From: CAVSLM01 sp963728895
GTDB taxonomy: Bacteria; Pseudomonadota; Gammaproteobacteria; JBBQDK01
Direction: 5' to 3'
Assembly (NCBI GenBank): GCA_963728895.1
Contig: CAVSLM010000001.1
Location: forward strand, 124,001-188,000
DNA length: 64,000 bases
Each line of letters starts with the position of its first letter. Positions within the stretch are counted from its first letter, which is position 1. The notes below the pieces were generated by a model that saw nothing but the letters and a program-made list of their open reading frames with translations, had not been told where the DNA came from and ran no database searches. Positions 9,920 through 18,873 of the stretch are shown here, piece after piece. The position numbers and the translations under genes were made by a program.

Positions 9920-11629
9920 TCAGCCGCGCAGCGACAGGTACTCGGCGAACGGGCCAAGGGCCAGGACGGGGAAGAAGCTGAGCAATGCGAACATCACGAT
10001 CACTCCCAGGGTCAGCAACGCGAAGGTGGGGGTTTCCACCGCCAGGCTGCCCGAAGTGGTGGGGGCGACCCGCTTGCCGGCCAGGCAGGCGGCCAGCGCC
10101 AACGGCGCCAGAATGGGAATGAACCGCCCGAGGATCAGCGCCACGGAACAACTGACGTTCCACCACACTGTGTTGTCGCCCAGCCCCTCGAATCCGGAGC
10201 CGTTGTTGGCGTACGCCGAGGTGTATTCGTAGAGCACCTGGCTCAGGCCATGAGACCCCGGGTTGGAATTCTGCGCCAGGCCCGGTACCGCCACCGCCAA
10301 TGCCGTGAGCCCCAGTACCAGCAGGGGTTGCAACAGCAGGGCAATGGAGACCAGCTTGATCTCCTTCGCCTCCAGCGCCCGGCCGTACAACTCCGGTGAG
10401 CGGCCCACCATCAGGCTGCCGAGAAACACGGCGAGCAACAGGAACAGCAGGTAGTTGATCAGTCCGACGCCGACCCCGCCGAAAGTGGCGTTGATGAACA
10501 TGTCCATCAGCATCGAGGCGCCACCGAGCGGGTTGAACGAGTCGTGCATACCGCTGACCGAACCGTTGGAGGTCTGGGTGGTGAAGCTGCCCCAGAGCGC
10601 GGTAGCCGTGGCGCCGAAGCGCACCTCCTTGCCCTCGAGGTTCGGCCCTTCGGCAGCGAGACCGGCGAAGGCGGGATTGGGCTGGTTCTCGGACCAGATG
10701 TTCAGACTCGTCAGGCCCGCCGACATCACCAGCATCACCCCGAGGATGGATAAGGCGAGGCGGCGCCGGCCGGTGAGTGTGCCGGCCATGATCACCAGGG
10801 CAATGGGAATGAGCACGATGGCGACGGTCTCGACAAAATTGGACACCGGCGTCGGGTTCTCCAGCGGCACGGAACTGTTGGGGCCATACCAGCCGCCGCC
10901 GTTGGTACCCAGCTGCTTGATGGCCACCATCGACGCCACGGGGCCTACGGGAATGCGCTGCTCGGTGAGCCCCGCACTGCTGTCGATCGGCTGCCCGATC
11001 CGCGCACCCTCGAAGGTGCTGGGTACTCCCTGCCAGGTGAGCAACAGCGAGGTCGCCAGCGCCAGCGGCAGCATGACCCGCACGATCGCGCGCACCAGAT
11101 CCCAATGGAAATTGCCTACCGCCACCTCGCCGGTGACTGTCACCAGCCGCTCCTCGCGTCGCGCGAACATCGTACGCAGGATCGCTACCAGCGCCGCGAT
11201 ACCGGCTGCGGGCGTAATGACCTGCATGCTGACGATGGCCACCAACTGCGAGAAGTACGAGAGCTGCGCCTGGCCGGAGTAGTGCTGCTGGTTGGTATTG
11301 GTAATGAACGACGCCGCCGTATGCAGTGCGAGGTCCCAGCTCATCCCCCCGATGCCATCTGGATTGAGCGGGAGTCGCCCCTGCTGCATGAAGATCACCA
11401 GTGCCGCCAGGCCGATGATCACGTGCAGCTTGAGCAACGCTTTGCCGTACTGCTTCCAGCTCATGGCAACATCGGCATGCACGCCGATGGTTCGATGAAC
11501 CAGCCGCTCGACGGGGCCGAAAGCGCGATCGAGGGCGGTGCCCGTCGGCGAATAGACCGCCGCCATGTAGCGTCCCAGCGGCCAGGCCAGCAACAGCGCG
11601 ACTGCGTAGATGAGCAATACCTCATTCAT
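9920..11629 (-). CDS. kdpA: KdpA, potassium-binding channel-like subunit
   Basis: The 569-residue, very hydrophobic protein belongs to the potassium-transporter superfamily. Four filter-like segments are visible, including NTNQQHYSG, NGGGWYGPNS, TTQTSNGSVSG and ANNGSGFEGL. An in-frame extension reaches back to 11848 but has no hydrophobic start. MNEVLLIYAVALLLAWPLGR is the normal KdpA beginning, so I place the ATG at 11627-11629. The start overlaps the stop of a 26-codon upstream gene (ATGA), which indicates coupling. Confidence 0.97.
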   Translation of the reverse strand: MNEVLLIYAVALLLAWPLGRYMAAVYSPTGTALDRAFGPVERLVHRTIGVHADVAMSWKQYGKALLKLHVIIGLAALVIFMQQGRLPLNPDGIGGMSWDLALHTAASFITNTNQQHYSGQAQLSYFSQLVAIVSMQVITPAAGIAALVAILRTMFARREERLVTVTGEVAVGNFHWDLVRAIVRVMLPLALATSLLLTWQGVPSTFEGARIGQPIDSSAGLTEQRIPVGPVASMVAIKQLGTNGGGWYGPNSSVPLENPTPVSNFVETVAIVLIPIALVIMAGTLTGRRRLALSILGVMLVMSAGLTSLNIWSENQPNPAFAGLAAEGPNLEGKEVRFGATATALWGSFTTQTSNGSVSGMHDSFNPLGGASMLMDMFINATFGGVGVGLINYLLFLLLAVFLGSLMVGRSPELYGRALEAKEIKLVSIALLLQPLLVLGLTALAVAVPGLAQNSNPGSHGLSQVLYEYTSAYANNGSGFEGLGDNTVWWNVSCSVALILGRFIPILAPLALAACLAGKRVAPTTSGSLAVETPTFALLTLGVIVMFALLSFFPVLALGPFAEYLSLRG

Positions 11630-11706
11630 ATGTGCTGCTCCCAGTCGATGAACAGGAAACAGAGCCCGAACAGAGCAAGGAGAATAAGTGCGCCGACGAT
11701 GCCCAT
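11626..11706 (-). CDS. 26-residue single-helix membrane peptide between kdpF and kdpA
   Basis: An ATG at 11704-11706 opens 26 codons that encode one hydrophobic helix (GALILLALFGLCFLFI) followed by DWEQHI. It begins 2 bp after the kdpF stop, with GAGAGG upstream inside kdpF as a possible ribosome site, and its TGA overlaps the kdpA ATG. This arrangement strongly suggests real translation. It resembles KdpF in size and topology but is distinct from it. I infer a small accessory or coupling peptide of the Kdp complex. Coding status has not been tested. Confidence 0.6.
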   Translation of the reverse strand: MGIVGALILLALFGLCFLFIDWEQHI

Positions 11707-11708
11707 GG

Positions 11709-11789
11709 CTAGAACCTCTCGGGCCGCAACAGGGCGACCAGCAGATAGATGAGCAAGGCGACGACCAGGGCAAGCAGGAAATAGTGCAT
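11709..11789 (-). CDS. kdpF: KdpF, small stabilising subunit of the Kdp complex
   Basis: The 26-codon gene encodes MHYFLLALVVALLIYLLV followed by ALLRPERF. The end LLVALLRPERF is the KdpF signature. GGGAGG sits about 7 bases before the ATG. KdpF is a one-helix lipid-like subunit that stabilises KdpABC in the inner membrane. It is the first gene of the operon. Confidence 0.9.
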   Translation of the reverse strand: MHYFLLALVVALLIYLLVALLRPERF

Positions 11790-11825
11790 GGGACCTCCCG
11801 AAGGTCGCTGAAAAAGCAAATTAGC

Positions 11826-11855
11826 AGTGTAAGGCGTGGAATTTCCATGTGGTAA
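11826..11855 (-). promoter_or_regulatory. possible kdp promoter with a palindrome in the spacer
   Basis: On the minus strand TTACCA (11850-11855) and TACACT (11826-11831) are 18 bases apart, about 37 bases before kdpF. The near-palindrome TGGAA-A-TTCCA lies between them at 11837-11847. The region is AT-rich compared with its surroundings, as expected upstream of kdpF. KdpE binding here is an inference; no established operator consensus was matched. Confidence 0.35.
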
Positions 11856-12042
11856 AAGGCGGAACCGCGTAGAGAATTCGTAATTTAACCGTCGCCCGCA
11901 GGGTGCGTGGCCTGCACGCAGGTGCGGATTGGATCGTCGGCGGGGTAGGTATTCGATCGGTGTTGCCAGCGCAGCCGGATCGACTACCGCCAGCATTCTC
12001 GGAAGCCAGCAGCAATGGGAGGAGTTCGTGGCGCCGGAGTAA

Positions 12043-12336
12043 CTAATGCCGCCAGAATGTGGGGCTGAAGATCACAAGGAGCGTAAACAGCTCCAGCCCG
12101 CCGAGCAGCATCGCAAAGCTGAAGATTCACAGCGCCGCAGCATTCGCACCGCTGAAGTTGGTCCCGAACGTCCCGAGCCCCGGGCCGGCGTCGTTGATAG
12201 TGGCGGCCAGGCTGGAGAAGGCGGTCCAGGGATCCAGCCCGGTACCCATGAGAGCAAGCATGAGGACAGCGAACACGATGACACAGGTTGCGGCAAATCC
12301 CCACACGGCCTCGTTTCCTCGACGAGTGACCGGCAT
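12043..12336 (-). pseudogene. trkH: trkH 3' fragment with a nonsense codon
   Basis: The minus strand encodes the C-terminal part of a TrkH/KtrB-type potassium channel subunit: RRGNEAVWGFAATCV, LMGTGLDPWTAFSSLAATI, DAGPGLGTFGTNFSGAN, then TGA at 12127-12129, then in the same frame SFAMLLGGLELFTLLVIFSP and TFWRH before a TAG. Relatives have Trp where the TGA falls (AAKW-I-L-SFAMLLG), so TGG to TGA explains the stop. Everything N-terminal of this is missing; 12336 is only the first Met of the fragment. It lies upstream of kdp, an unrelated K+ uptake system, and looks like a dead remnant. Confidence 0.8.
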
Positions 12337-12405
12337 GGCTCCGAGCCAAGGGAATCTCCGCGGAGAGGAGAGGGTTCCATCACCTCAATTCCACTCCACT
12401 CTTTT

Positions 12406-12735
12406 TCTCGATTCCGCTTCGCTTCACGGAGGCTACGAGTTACGTGGCTACCCTCGTAGTTCGACGATCGGCTGCATCGTGAATGGAGTGTAGAGAGTGG
12501 ATGCACAGAACAAGATCTGACCCCACGAGGTGTGCGCGAGGTGACCCCACGAGGGGCACAGAACAAGATCTGACCCCACGAGGGGTGACCCCACGGGGCT
12601 GACCTCACGGAGAAAGCCGGCTACCCTCCGACAGGATTGCATCGCATGCGCCCGGCAGGATCACGCCGCGGAGGATCATGATCCGAGGAGGAACAAATCC
12701 GCCCACCTGTAGGAGCGTCGCTCCCGGCGGCGCAA
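12406..12735. repeat. cluster of dispersed palindromic repeats and GATCTGACCCC motifs
   Basis: This gene-free stretch holds a half copy of the 'gattccgcttc...ggctacgag' REP-like unit (12406-12439), two copies of the motif GAACAAGATCTGACCCC (12508-12524 and 12561-12577) separated by degenerate 'TGACCCCACGAGG' repeats, and an 80-bp stretch (about 12653-12735) whose reverse complement recurs at about 30267-30350 (core GGAGCGTCGCTCCCGGCGGCG). From 12736 to 13210 I see no gene and no clear structure. Confidence 0.6.
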
Positions 12736-13210
12736 CTCCGTCCGCAGGTGCATACAACTGCGTGACCCGCGCGTGAGGCTCACCACTCCCGTCCCGACCG
12801 CGGCAGAGACCTGACGGGCCGACGCGTCCACGCGATGCACGGTTGAGACGCACGCCGGTACCTCGGACTTGTCGTTGCCACGGCTACACGCCGGTCAATC
12901 CTGTCCACCGGAAGCTGCGAGCCTTGCGGTGGCTGGGAGCCCACAAGACTGGTCGAGACGAGTATCCGGTGACCTGCGTTCTGGCCCGAGGGTCGGGCGG
13001 ATGACCGGAATTATGACGATTCGTTCCCATTTGCCGAGCCTCGCACGGAAAGGCCGATCCGGCGGGTATGGGACCGGCTCGCCGCCCGGGCGTATCGGAA
13101 GCATCTTTGCGCTGTCTTCGCGGCGCGGCCGCCGATCCGTACCCCTGCTGGGATCGGGCTCACCATCACGCGCCGCATCGAGGCTTACGGCGCGCCGCTT
13201 GGGATCGGTT

Positions 13211-14902
13211 TCACTCCAGCGTGAACCACTGCACCTCAACCCGCCGGTTCAGATTGCTGGCGGTGCCGGCGGGTTCTTCCCAGCCGCGCCCGACGGCTTC
13301 GACGCGTCGTTCATCGAGTGTAGGGAAGCGCTTCAGCAGGGCGTCCTTCACCGCCCGGGCGCGCTGGCGCGACAGCTCCATGGCCTTGAGCGCCATGCTG
13401 CGCACCAGCTCTTCCCCGCCCTGGGCGCGGAACTCCGGCACCCGGGCGTCATCCACGTGGCCGCGCAACAACACCACGGAGCCGGGACTCACCTGCAGGA
13501 AGCCCTTGATCGTGTCCAGGTAGCCGAGGTTCTCTTTGGCCTGGTCGTCCAGCAGCGCCGAGTTCGGCTCGAAGAAGAAGCGGATGTCCTTGGCCAGCAG
13601 CGCGTCGCCTTCTAATGGTTGGCGGGTGGTGGTGCGGATCGGCGCGATGGCGATCTTCTGGTCGCTGAATCGGCCACCGGCGGTCATCGCTGCCAGGGCG
13701 CTGCCGTCGGCGAAGCGATCGGCATCGACCGGGTTGCGGATGAGGTCTCCGTAGGCCAGCACCGAAGACTGGTAGATCCCGCTGAACGAACCGGCCGCAT
13801 CGATAGTGCCTGCGAAGAAGGCCTGGTTCTCGGGCAGATTCGAGAAGTGCACCAGCTTCAGTTCCTCGCGGGCATCGTCCTTGCTCCAGCCGAAGGCCCG
13901 GGCCACGACGCCGAGATACTTTTCCGGCTCATCGCGCAGCCGGCGGTTACCCTCCAGCAGGCCATAGACCAGACCCTCGACCATGCGCGGATTGGCCTTG
14001 GCGAAGCCGCCGTTGACCGCCAGGATGTCAGCCACCACCAGCAGGTTGCGGTTGGACACCAGCATCTTGGCTCGGCCGGCGGAAGCCTTCACGACCTCGT
14101 CGGTGCGCGGGGTCCAGCCGACGCAGCCGTTGAGGCGCGCTCGCGGCCCCGCCAGCTCGAAGGCATAGGCGTCGCACGCCGCAAAGGCATCTTCGTAAAA
14201 CACCAGGCCCAGCTCGCCGGCGGCTGGGCGGGGGTTGAGGTCGCGCAGCACCTTGACGGGCACGCCCGCCTCCTGGGCCAGGTAGCGGATGAAAAACTCC
14301 GACTCGTTGAACTGCGAGGCGGCCAGCACTTTGCCGCGCAGCTGATTGACCGAAGCGATATCGCGGTCCACCACCACCATGTCTGCGCCCCGCGAGTAGG
14401 AGATCTGCACCGGCACTACCACGTCGAACTGCCGCCCCAGCACCGCCAGCACGTCCGCGGTGGTGGCGGAGGCGGCGAACTTGCCGTTGTTGAGCTGCGA
14501 CCAGTTCTCGCCTTCGCTCATGGACAGCTTCACCTGGAAGCCGTACTCCTTGGTGAACAGCGAGTCCGGGTTGGGCTCCAGGCCGCCGTTGGCAACGATC
14601 AGTCCGCCGTATCCGGCATACTCGCTGATGTCGACTTCGACCACGTTGCCTTTGGGCACATAAGCCGCCGCGAATGCCAGCTGCGGCAGTGCCGTCGCCG
14701 GCTCGATGGGTGCCGGCCGCTCCCCTTCGGGGGGCGCCGGTCGGCCGGCGTCGGGGGCCGCCGGGGCCACCGCGAGCGGCGTCTGCTCAGCCGGCGGCTG
14801 CCGGCCCAGTATCAGCCAGCCGCCGAGCCCGATCAGGCCCAGGATGAGCACCAGGGTGAGGACATTGCCGAGGGCTGAGCCTCGCGCTACGCGGGTTTTC
14901 AT
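13211..14902 (-). CDS. membrane-anchored substrate-binding protein with C-terminal OmpA domain
   Basis: The 563-residue protein has a basic start, one membrane helix (about 12-33), a Pro/Ala-rich linker (35-65), a periplasmic binding-protein fold of the phosphate/nitrate/taurine type (about 75-420), and an OmpA-like peptidoglycan-binding domain (about 430-563, LRGHVDDARVPEF and the terminal NLNRRVEVQW). It could sense a ligand or membrane state and hold the envelope together. It is the last gene of a four-gene operon with pspA, an AAA ATPase and a coiled-coil membrane protein, its ATG overlapping the previous stop. No ABC permease is nearby, so import is unlikely. I infer an envelope-stress role. 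Confidence 0.75.
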   Translation of the reverse strand: MKTRVARGSALGNVLTLVLILGLIGLGGWLILGRQPPAEQTPLAVAPAAPDAGRPAPPEGERPAPIEPATALPQLAFAAAYVPKGNVVEVDISEYAGYGGLIVANGGLEPNPDSLFTKEYGFQVKLSMSEGENWSQLNNGKFAASATTADVLAVLGRQFDVVVPVQISYSRGADMVVVDRDIASVNQLRGKVLAASQFNESEFFIRYLAQEAGVPVKVLRDLNPRPAAGELGLVFYEDAFAACDAYAFELAGPRARLNGCVGWTPRTDEVVKASAGRAKMLVSNRNLLVVADILAVNGGFAKANPRMVEGLVYGLLEGNRRLRDEPEKYLGVVARAFGWSKDDAREELKLVHFSNLPENQAFFAGTIDAAGSFSGIYQSSVLAYGDLIRNPVDADRFADGSALAAMTAGGRFSDQKIAIAPIRTTTRQPLEGDALLAKDIRFFFEPNSALLDDQAKENLGYLDTIKGFLQVSPGSVVLLRGHVDDARVPEFRAQGGEELVRSMALKAMELSRQRARAVKDALLKRFPTLDERRVEAVGRGWEEPAGTASNLNRRVEVQWFTLE

Positions 14903-15759
14903 TGCAGCTCCCTTCTTGCTCTTGCGGCGCGCGTCCGCGCCGGTTGCAGGGGCAGATCGGCCGGTGGCTCGTCCAGCATGTCCAGGCCGGCCAGCATGTC
15001 ACGTTGCTCCGACAGCCAGCGGTTGGCCTCGCCCAGGCTCGCTGCCAGAGCGTCCACGGACAGCGCGATGCTATCGGCGTCGGTGGCGAGCAGTGCCTGC
15101 TCGTGGGTGAGGGCCACCTGCTGGCGAATTCGCTCGAGCTCGGCATCCACGAACTCGCGCCGGCTCGCCGCCAGGGTGTGGGCGTCCTGGCGCTGGACGA
15201 TGACCTTGTGCTGCTCGCTGAGACTTTCGCGCAGCTGCCGATCGAGATCGGGCTCGCCCAGACGCCGTTCCAACTCGGTGCGGCGGGCGACCAGGGCGGC
15301 GGCGTCCGCATCACCGGATTGCAGCGCCAGGTTCAGGGCGCTGCGCGCTGCCAACAGCCGCAGATGCAGCCAGGACAGCTGGCGCAAGCGTGACTGCTGC
15401 TGGTCACTGTCCACTCCCAGATGAGCAAGATGCTTGGCGATTTCCTGGCAGCGCCGCTCCACCTGCTCCTGCTGCTCCAGCGCAGCGGCGTCCAGACCGG
15501 CGATCAGGGCTCTCTGTCGCGCCTGCCAGCGCTGCGTGCTCGGCGGCCGGGCCGCCGCATCCACCACCGCTCGAAACCGCCGGCTGCCGGAGAGCGTCCA
15601 GAGATAGGCGAGCTCCAGACCGGCCCCCACCAACAGAAAACCCGGGTTCAGCAGCCCCCCCAGCAGCCCGAACGCCGCCAGTGCCAGCCAGTTGGGGGGG
15701 ACGGGCATGTCGAAGGGCCGGGCATTGAAGGCCGCCCAGAGGTAGGACGGGCGTCCCAT
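14899..15759 (-). CDS. membrane protein with two N-terminal helices and a long coiled coil
   Basis: The 286-residue protein starts with a hydrophobic hairpin (about 20-60, WLALAAFGLLGGLLNPGFLL and a second helix) and continues as an almost unbroken Glu/Gln/Arg/Leu-rich helical region (about 75-275) with heptad-like spacing. I recognise no enzyme motif. Its start overlaps the stop of the AAA ATPase by one base, and its stop overlaps the next ATG. In context it may couple cytoplasmic PspA/AAA activity to the periplasmic partner encoded downstream. Function unknown. Confidence 0.7.
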   Translation of the reverse strand: MGRPSYLWAAFNARPFDMPVPPNWLALAAFGLLGGLLNPGFLLVGAGLELAYLWTLSGSRRFRAVVDAAARPPSTQRWQARQRALIAGLDAAALEQQEQVERRCQEIAKHLAHLGVDSDQQQSRLRQLSWLHLRLLAARSALNLALQSGDADAAALVARRTELERRLGEPDLDRQLRESLSEQHKVIVQRQDAHTLAASRREFVDAELERIRQQVALTHEQALLATDADSIALSVDALAASLGEANRWLSEQRDMLAGLDMLDEPPADLPLQPARTRAARARRELQ

Positions 15760-17408
15760 CAGTCTTCCGCCAGGCGACGCAGCGGCTCGGGGACGAAGGC
15801 GATGTCAGTGGCTTCGCGCACGGCGAGCCGCATCTGCAGCTGCAGCACGTCCTGGGGGACTGGCGCCTGGTAGCCATCGAGACAGCGGCGCAGGGAGGTG
15901 GCCGGATCCAGCCCTTCGGTCTTTACGAAGCGGTAGGCCTTGACCGCCACCGCTTCCGCCGCACCCGGGGTGAGCAGCGTGGGCACCAGCGGTTCCAGGG
16001 CGTGCAGCTCGGGCTCGCTCAACAGCAGGCCGCGGCGCTCACACAGGGCACGCAGCAGGCTCAGGCTCTCCGCCGTGGTCGTAGTGGGCAGGAGCGGCAC
16101 TTTCACATCCACCCGTCCCGGGCGCTTGAGGTCCACCTCCACCAGGTCGGGGCGGGAGGTGGCGAGGATCCACAGCAATCGCCCGCGATTGCGCCGATCC
16201 GACATCTCCTGGGCGATCATGGCATACAGTCGCCCGGACAGACCCGAGTCGCCGCTTCCGGGATCACGCCGGCCCAGCGCCTGGTCCGCCTCGTCGACAA
16301 AGACGATGCAACGCCCCAACGCGTGCACCAGGCGGAAGATCTTCTCCAGGTTGCCTTCGCTGGAACCGATCCAGCGATCGCGGAAGTTCTTGAGCTTGAC
16401 CACCGGTACACTGACCTCTCCCGCCAGACATTCGACGAGGAAGGTCTTGCCGGTCCCCACCGGACCGCACACGAGATATCCCATGGGCAGAGCGTCGAGC
16501 ACGCCGTCGCGCCAGAGCCGGGCGTCCTGGCGCAGCCAGGCCTTGAGGGGTTCCTGACCGTGGAAGTCGTCCAGGGTACGGTCGGATTCCATCAGCTCCA
16601 CCAGATTGGCGCTGTCGTTCTCCACCAGTTCCTTCTTGGCTTCGACGATGTCCGACTCGGTAAGTCCACGTCCCTCATGGGCGCGGCGTTTCACCAACCC
16701 TTCGAGCGCGGCGATGGTTACGCCTGCCAGACCGGCTGCGAGCTGCTCCGTGGCCGGGGCCCCGGCGAACGCCGCCGGATAGTGCGGCTGCAATCGCTCG
16801 AGGGCAGCAGTGATCGCCACCGGCGACGGCAGAGGCACCTCGATGCGCGCCAACCGCGGATTGCTCGCGATCCAGGCATTGAGGTCGTTCAGGTTGTCCG
16901 CCACCAGCAGGCTGGCGAACGGCAGATCGACGAACGGCGTCTCCGTGGCCCAGTCCCGCACCAGGCTCGCCAGGGCCGCCATCTCATGGCCCCAGCCGGG
17001 ACCTCCGGGTAGCACCTGGTCGGCCCCGAGGAGAATGCAGGCCACGTCCAGGTCACCGCCCCGCTGCAGCGCCCGCAGGTTGGCCAGATAGCGCAGGTAG
17101 CCGCTGACCAGCTCCACCGCAGCCTGGGGCGACCGCGGCAGGCGTGTCAGCCCACCGGCGCCCTGCCAGTCCTTCACCTGTTCGGCACCGTGCTCGATCC
17201 GCAGGCCGTTTCCCAGGTCGTAGATGAAAATGACATCGAACGCAGCGAGCAGCGTCGAGATCAGGTACCCGCTGAGATTGGCGAGACCGCCGGGTGTGGG
17301 CAGCCGGTCCTGGACGTTGCCGTACAGCAGAAACTGACCGACCGCGCCACTCTCGTAGGCGAGTGCCAGCTCCGCGGCCCAGGGCGGGGCACCGGCCGGC
17401 AGGGGCAT
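15759..17408 (-). CDS. AAA ATPase of the PspA-linked operon
   Basis: The 549-residue protein has an N-terminal degenerate nucleoside-triphosphatase-like half (about 1-280) and a C-terminal AAA module with Walker A CGPVGTGKTF (K321), Walker B CIVFVDEAD (D372, E373), a sensor-like ILATSRPD and Arg-rich ends (RPGRVD). The architecture resembles Ycf46-type or CDC48-like single-active-module ATPases. There is no signal peptide, so it is cytoplasmic. It sits one base after pspA and one base before the coiled-coil gene. I infer that it remodels PspA assemblies or a membrane substrate. Confidence 0.8.
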   Translation of the reverse strand: MPLPAGAPPWAAELALAYESGAVGQFLLYGNVQDRLPTPGGLANLSGYLISTLLAAFDVIFIYDLGNGLRIEHGAEQVKDWQGAGGLTRLPRSPQAAVELVSGYLRYLANLRALQRGGDLDVACILLGADQVLPGGPGWGHEMAALASLVRDWATETPFVDLPFASLLVADNLNDLNAWIASNPRLARIEVPLPSPVAITAALERLQPHYPAAFAGAPATEQLAAGLAGVTIAALEGLVKRRAHEGRGLTESDIVEAKKELVENDSANLVELMESDRTLDDFHGQEPLKAWLRQDARLWRDGVLDALPMGYLVCGPVGTGKTFLVECLAGEVSVPVVKLKNFRDRWIGSSEGNLEKIFRLVHALGRCIVFVDEADQALGRRDPGSGDSGLSGRLYAMIAQEMSDRRNRGRLLWILATSRPDLVEVDLKRPGRVDVKVPLLPTTTTAESLSLLRALCERRGLLLSEPELHALEPLVPTLLTPGAAEAVAVKAYRFVKTEGLDPATSLRRCLDGYQAPVPQDVLQLQMRLAVREATDIAFVPEPLRRLAED

Positions 17409-17409
17409 G

Positions 17410-18153
17410 TCAGCTGCCGGTCTGCTGTTCGCCTGCAGAGCCCATGGTGCGGGCGGCCGGCGCCGGCTTGCCCTCCAGGGCGATGCCCTCGCGGGCGGCG
17501 AAGTCCGCCAGTGCCTGATCGGCCAGCGCCTCCATCTCGGCCTCTTTCACCTCGATCTCGTCCATGTGCACGGAATCCTTGGCCACGCGCGCCCGACCGG
17601 CGGCCTGGGTTCGCTCCTCTTCCACCATTTCATGCAGCCGGCTCAGGGTCTCACCGCCGCTGCCTATCGAGCCGATCATCCCGGCGGCCATTTCGTGCAT
17701 CTCCGCCATCGCCTGATTCATGCGCATGTCGGCGATGGCACCTTTGAGAGACTCGATCTTCGCCTGCGCCGATGCCATGGCCACGTTCCGCGCCTTGACC
17801 AGATTCTTGTAGGTTCCCTCCGCCTGTTGCATCTGCCGGCGATTCTCCTCCAGCTCCCGATCGACGGTTTGCAGGCGCAGCGCGTACTGGCCGGCGGCGG
17901 ACTTGTTGCCGGCGCGAAGGTGCGCGGTGGTCTTGGCGCGCAGCTCCTGCTCGTCCGCCTCCAGCTTGCGCACCTGGCTCATCAGCCGCTCCGCCAAGCC
18001 GGCGTGCGAGGCGAGGCCCTCGTTGAAGTTGGCGATCTGCTGGCGCAGATTTTCCTTTTCCAGCTCCAGCAGCGCTTCGGGGTTGCGCTTTTCCAGGTCT
18101 TTGATGAAAAGGCTCATAAAGCCTCGCAGCAGATTGAAGATACGTCCGTACAT
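17410..18153 (-). CDS. PspA/IM30-family membrane-associated protein
   Basis: From the ATG at 18151-18153 the protein has 247 residues. GGAGGGG precedes it by six bases; an upstream in-frame Met gives a longer form without a ribosome site. The start MYGRIFNLLRGFMSLFI is amphipathic, and the rest is the long helical hairpin of PspA/IM30 (about 20-200) with a short acidic tail. Such proteins coat and repair stressed inner membranes. It heads the four-gene operon. No pspF, pspB or pspC lies nearby, so this is not the classical psp operon. Confidence 0.85.
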   Translation of the reverse strand: MYGRIFNLLRGFMSLFIKDLEKRNPEALLELEKENLRQQIANFNEGLASHAGLAERLMSQVRKLEADEQELRAKTTAHLRAGNKSAAGQYALRLQTVDRELEENRRQMQQAEGTYKNLVKARNVAMASAQAKIESLKGAIADMRMNQAMAEMHEMAAGMIGSIGSGGETLSRLHEMVEEERTQAAGRARVAKDSVHMDEIEVKEAEMEALADQALADFAAREGIALEGKPAPAARTMGSAGEQQTGS

Positions 18154-18354
18154 GGCTTCCCCTCCAGATTTGTGCGCAAACTTAACCGTGCCACGGGAAC
18201 AGCGCAACACCAGCGGCGGCCCGATCGCAAATCGTCACGCAAGAGGGCCGAGCCTGGTGGCCCGTGCAGCCGCGTCGATCCCGCTGCGAAAGGGGGCCGA
18301 CCGACCGCGTACCGGCTGCCGATCCAATCGCACGGGCGACATGGGCGCTCTTAT

Positions 18355-18655
18355 CGTCCGACGGAACCAACCCCTTGCGCTCGCCCGCCGTTGGCATCTT
18401 GCGCCACATCGGTGCTGCCGAACTGGACCAGCCGATTGTTGCGTGCCGTCACCGAGCGGATCGTAGTCATAGACGGTGGGGGTGCCATCCTCGATGATCT
18501 GGATGCGGTTGCCGTTCAGGTCGTAGTCGCGGCTGCCGAAGGCCCCGTCTGCGGTATTGAGCCGGCTTGATGCGTCGTAGCCGAAGCTGCTCGCCGCGGG
18601 ATTGGCGTAGGCATCGCTGCGGTTGGTGAGGTTGCCGGCGCATCGAGGCCGGGTA
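18355..18655 (-). pseudogene. Rhs/YD-repeat remnant, frameshifted
   Basis: The minus strand encodes YD-repeat text: NLTNRSDAYANPAASSFGYD, LNTADGAFGSRDYDLNGNRI, then DGTPTVYDYDPLG. After about 18447 the related frame moves and reads TARNNRLVQFGSTDVAQDAN. There is no start or secretion signal. The 5' end shares an interrupted match (CGCGGGATTGGCGT) with the Rhs fragment at 20779, so the two were probably parts of one locus or of related genes, split by the repeats between them. Confidence 0.75.
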
Positions 18656-18754
18656 CATGAGATCGAGTGCGCCGGTAGGATGACGTCTGTGCATTCGTCC
18701 GGGCTGCCCTCCAAATAACGTGGTGCGTCACTGATTATTCCGCAAGGCCCCCAT

Positions 18755-18812
18755 CGTAGCGCGGATGGAGCGAAGTGGAATCCGGCTCGATTCCGCTTCA
18801 TTGCGGCTACGA
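18755..18812. repeat. REP-like palindrome
   Basis: A 58-bp imperfect inverted repeat reads TCGTAGCGCGGATGGAGCG on one side and ends TTCATTGCGGCTACGA on the other, with GGAATC/GATTCC near the loop. Units of this design (GTAGC-CGGATGGAGC) are common extragenic palindromes in gammaproteobacteria. A GATCTGACCC motif follows at 18841-18858. Confidence 0.6.
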
Positions 18813-18873
18813 GTTCCGGGCACGCTCGCTGGATTATGCTCAGCACAAGATCTGACCCTTTTCCTGCGCAGTC

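Noticed and set aside
13211..14902. nitrate/taurine ABC uptake component
   Set aside because: The protein is membrane-anchored with an OmpA domain, and no permease or transport ATPase is nearby.
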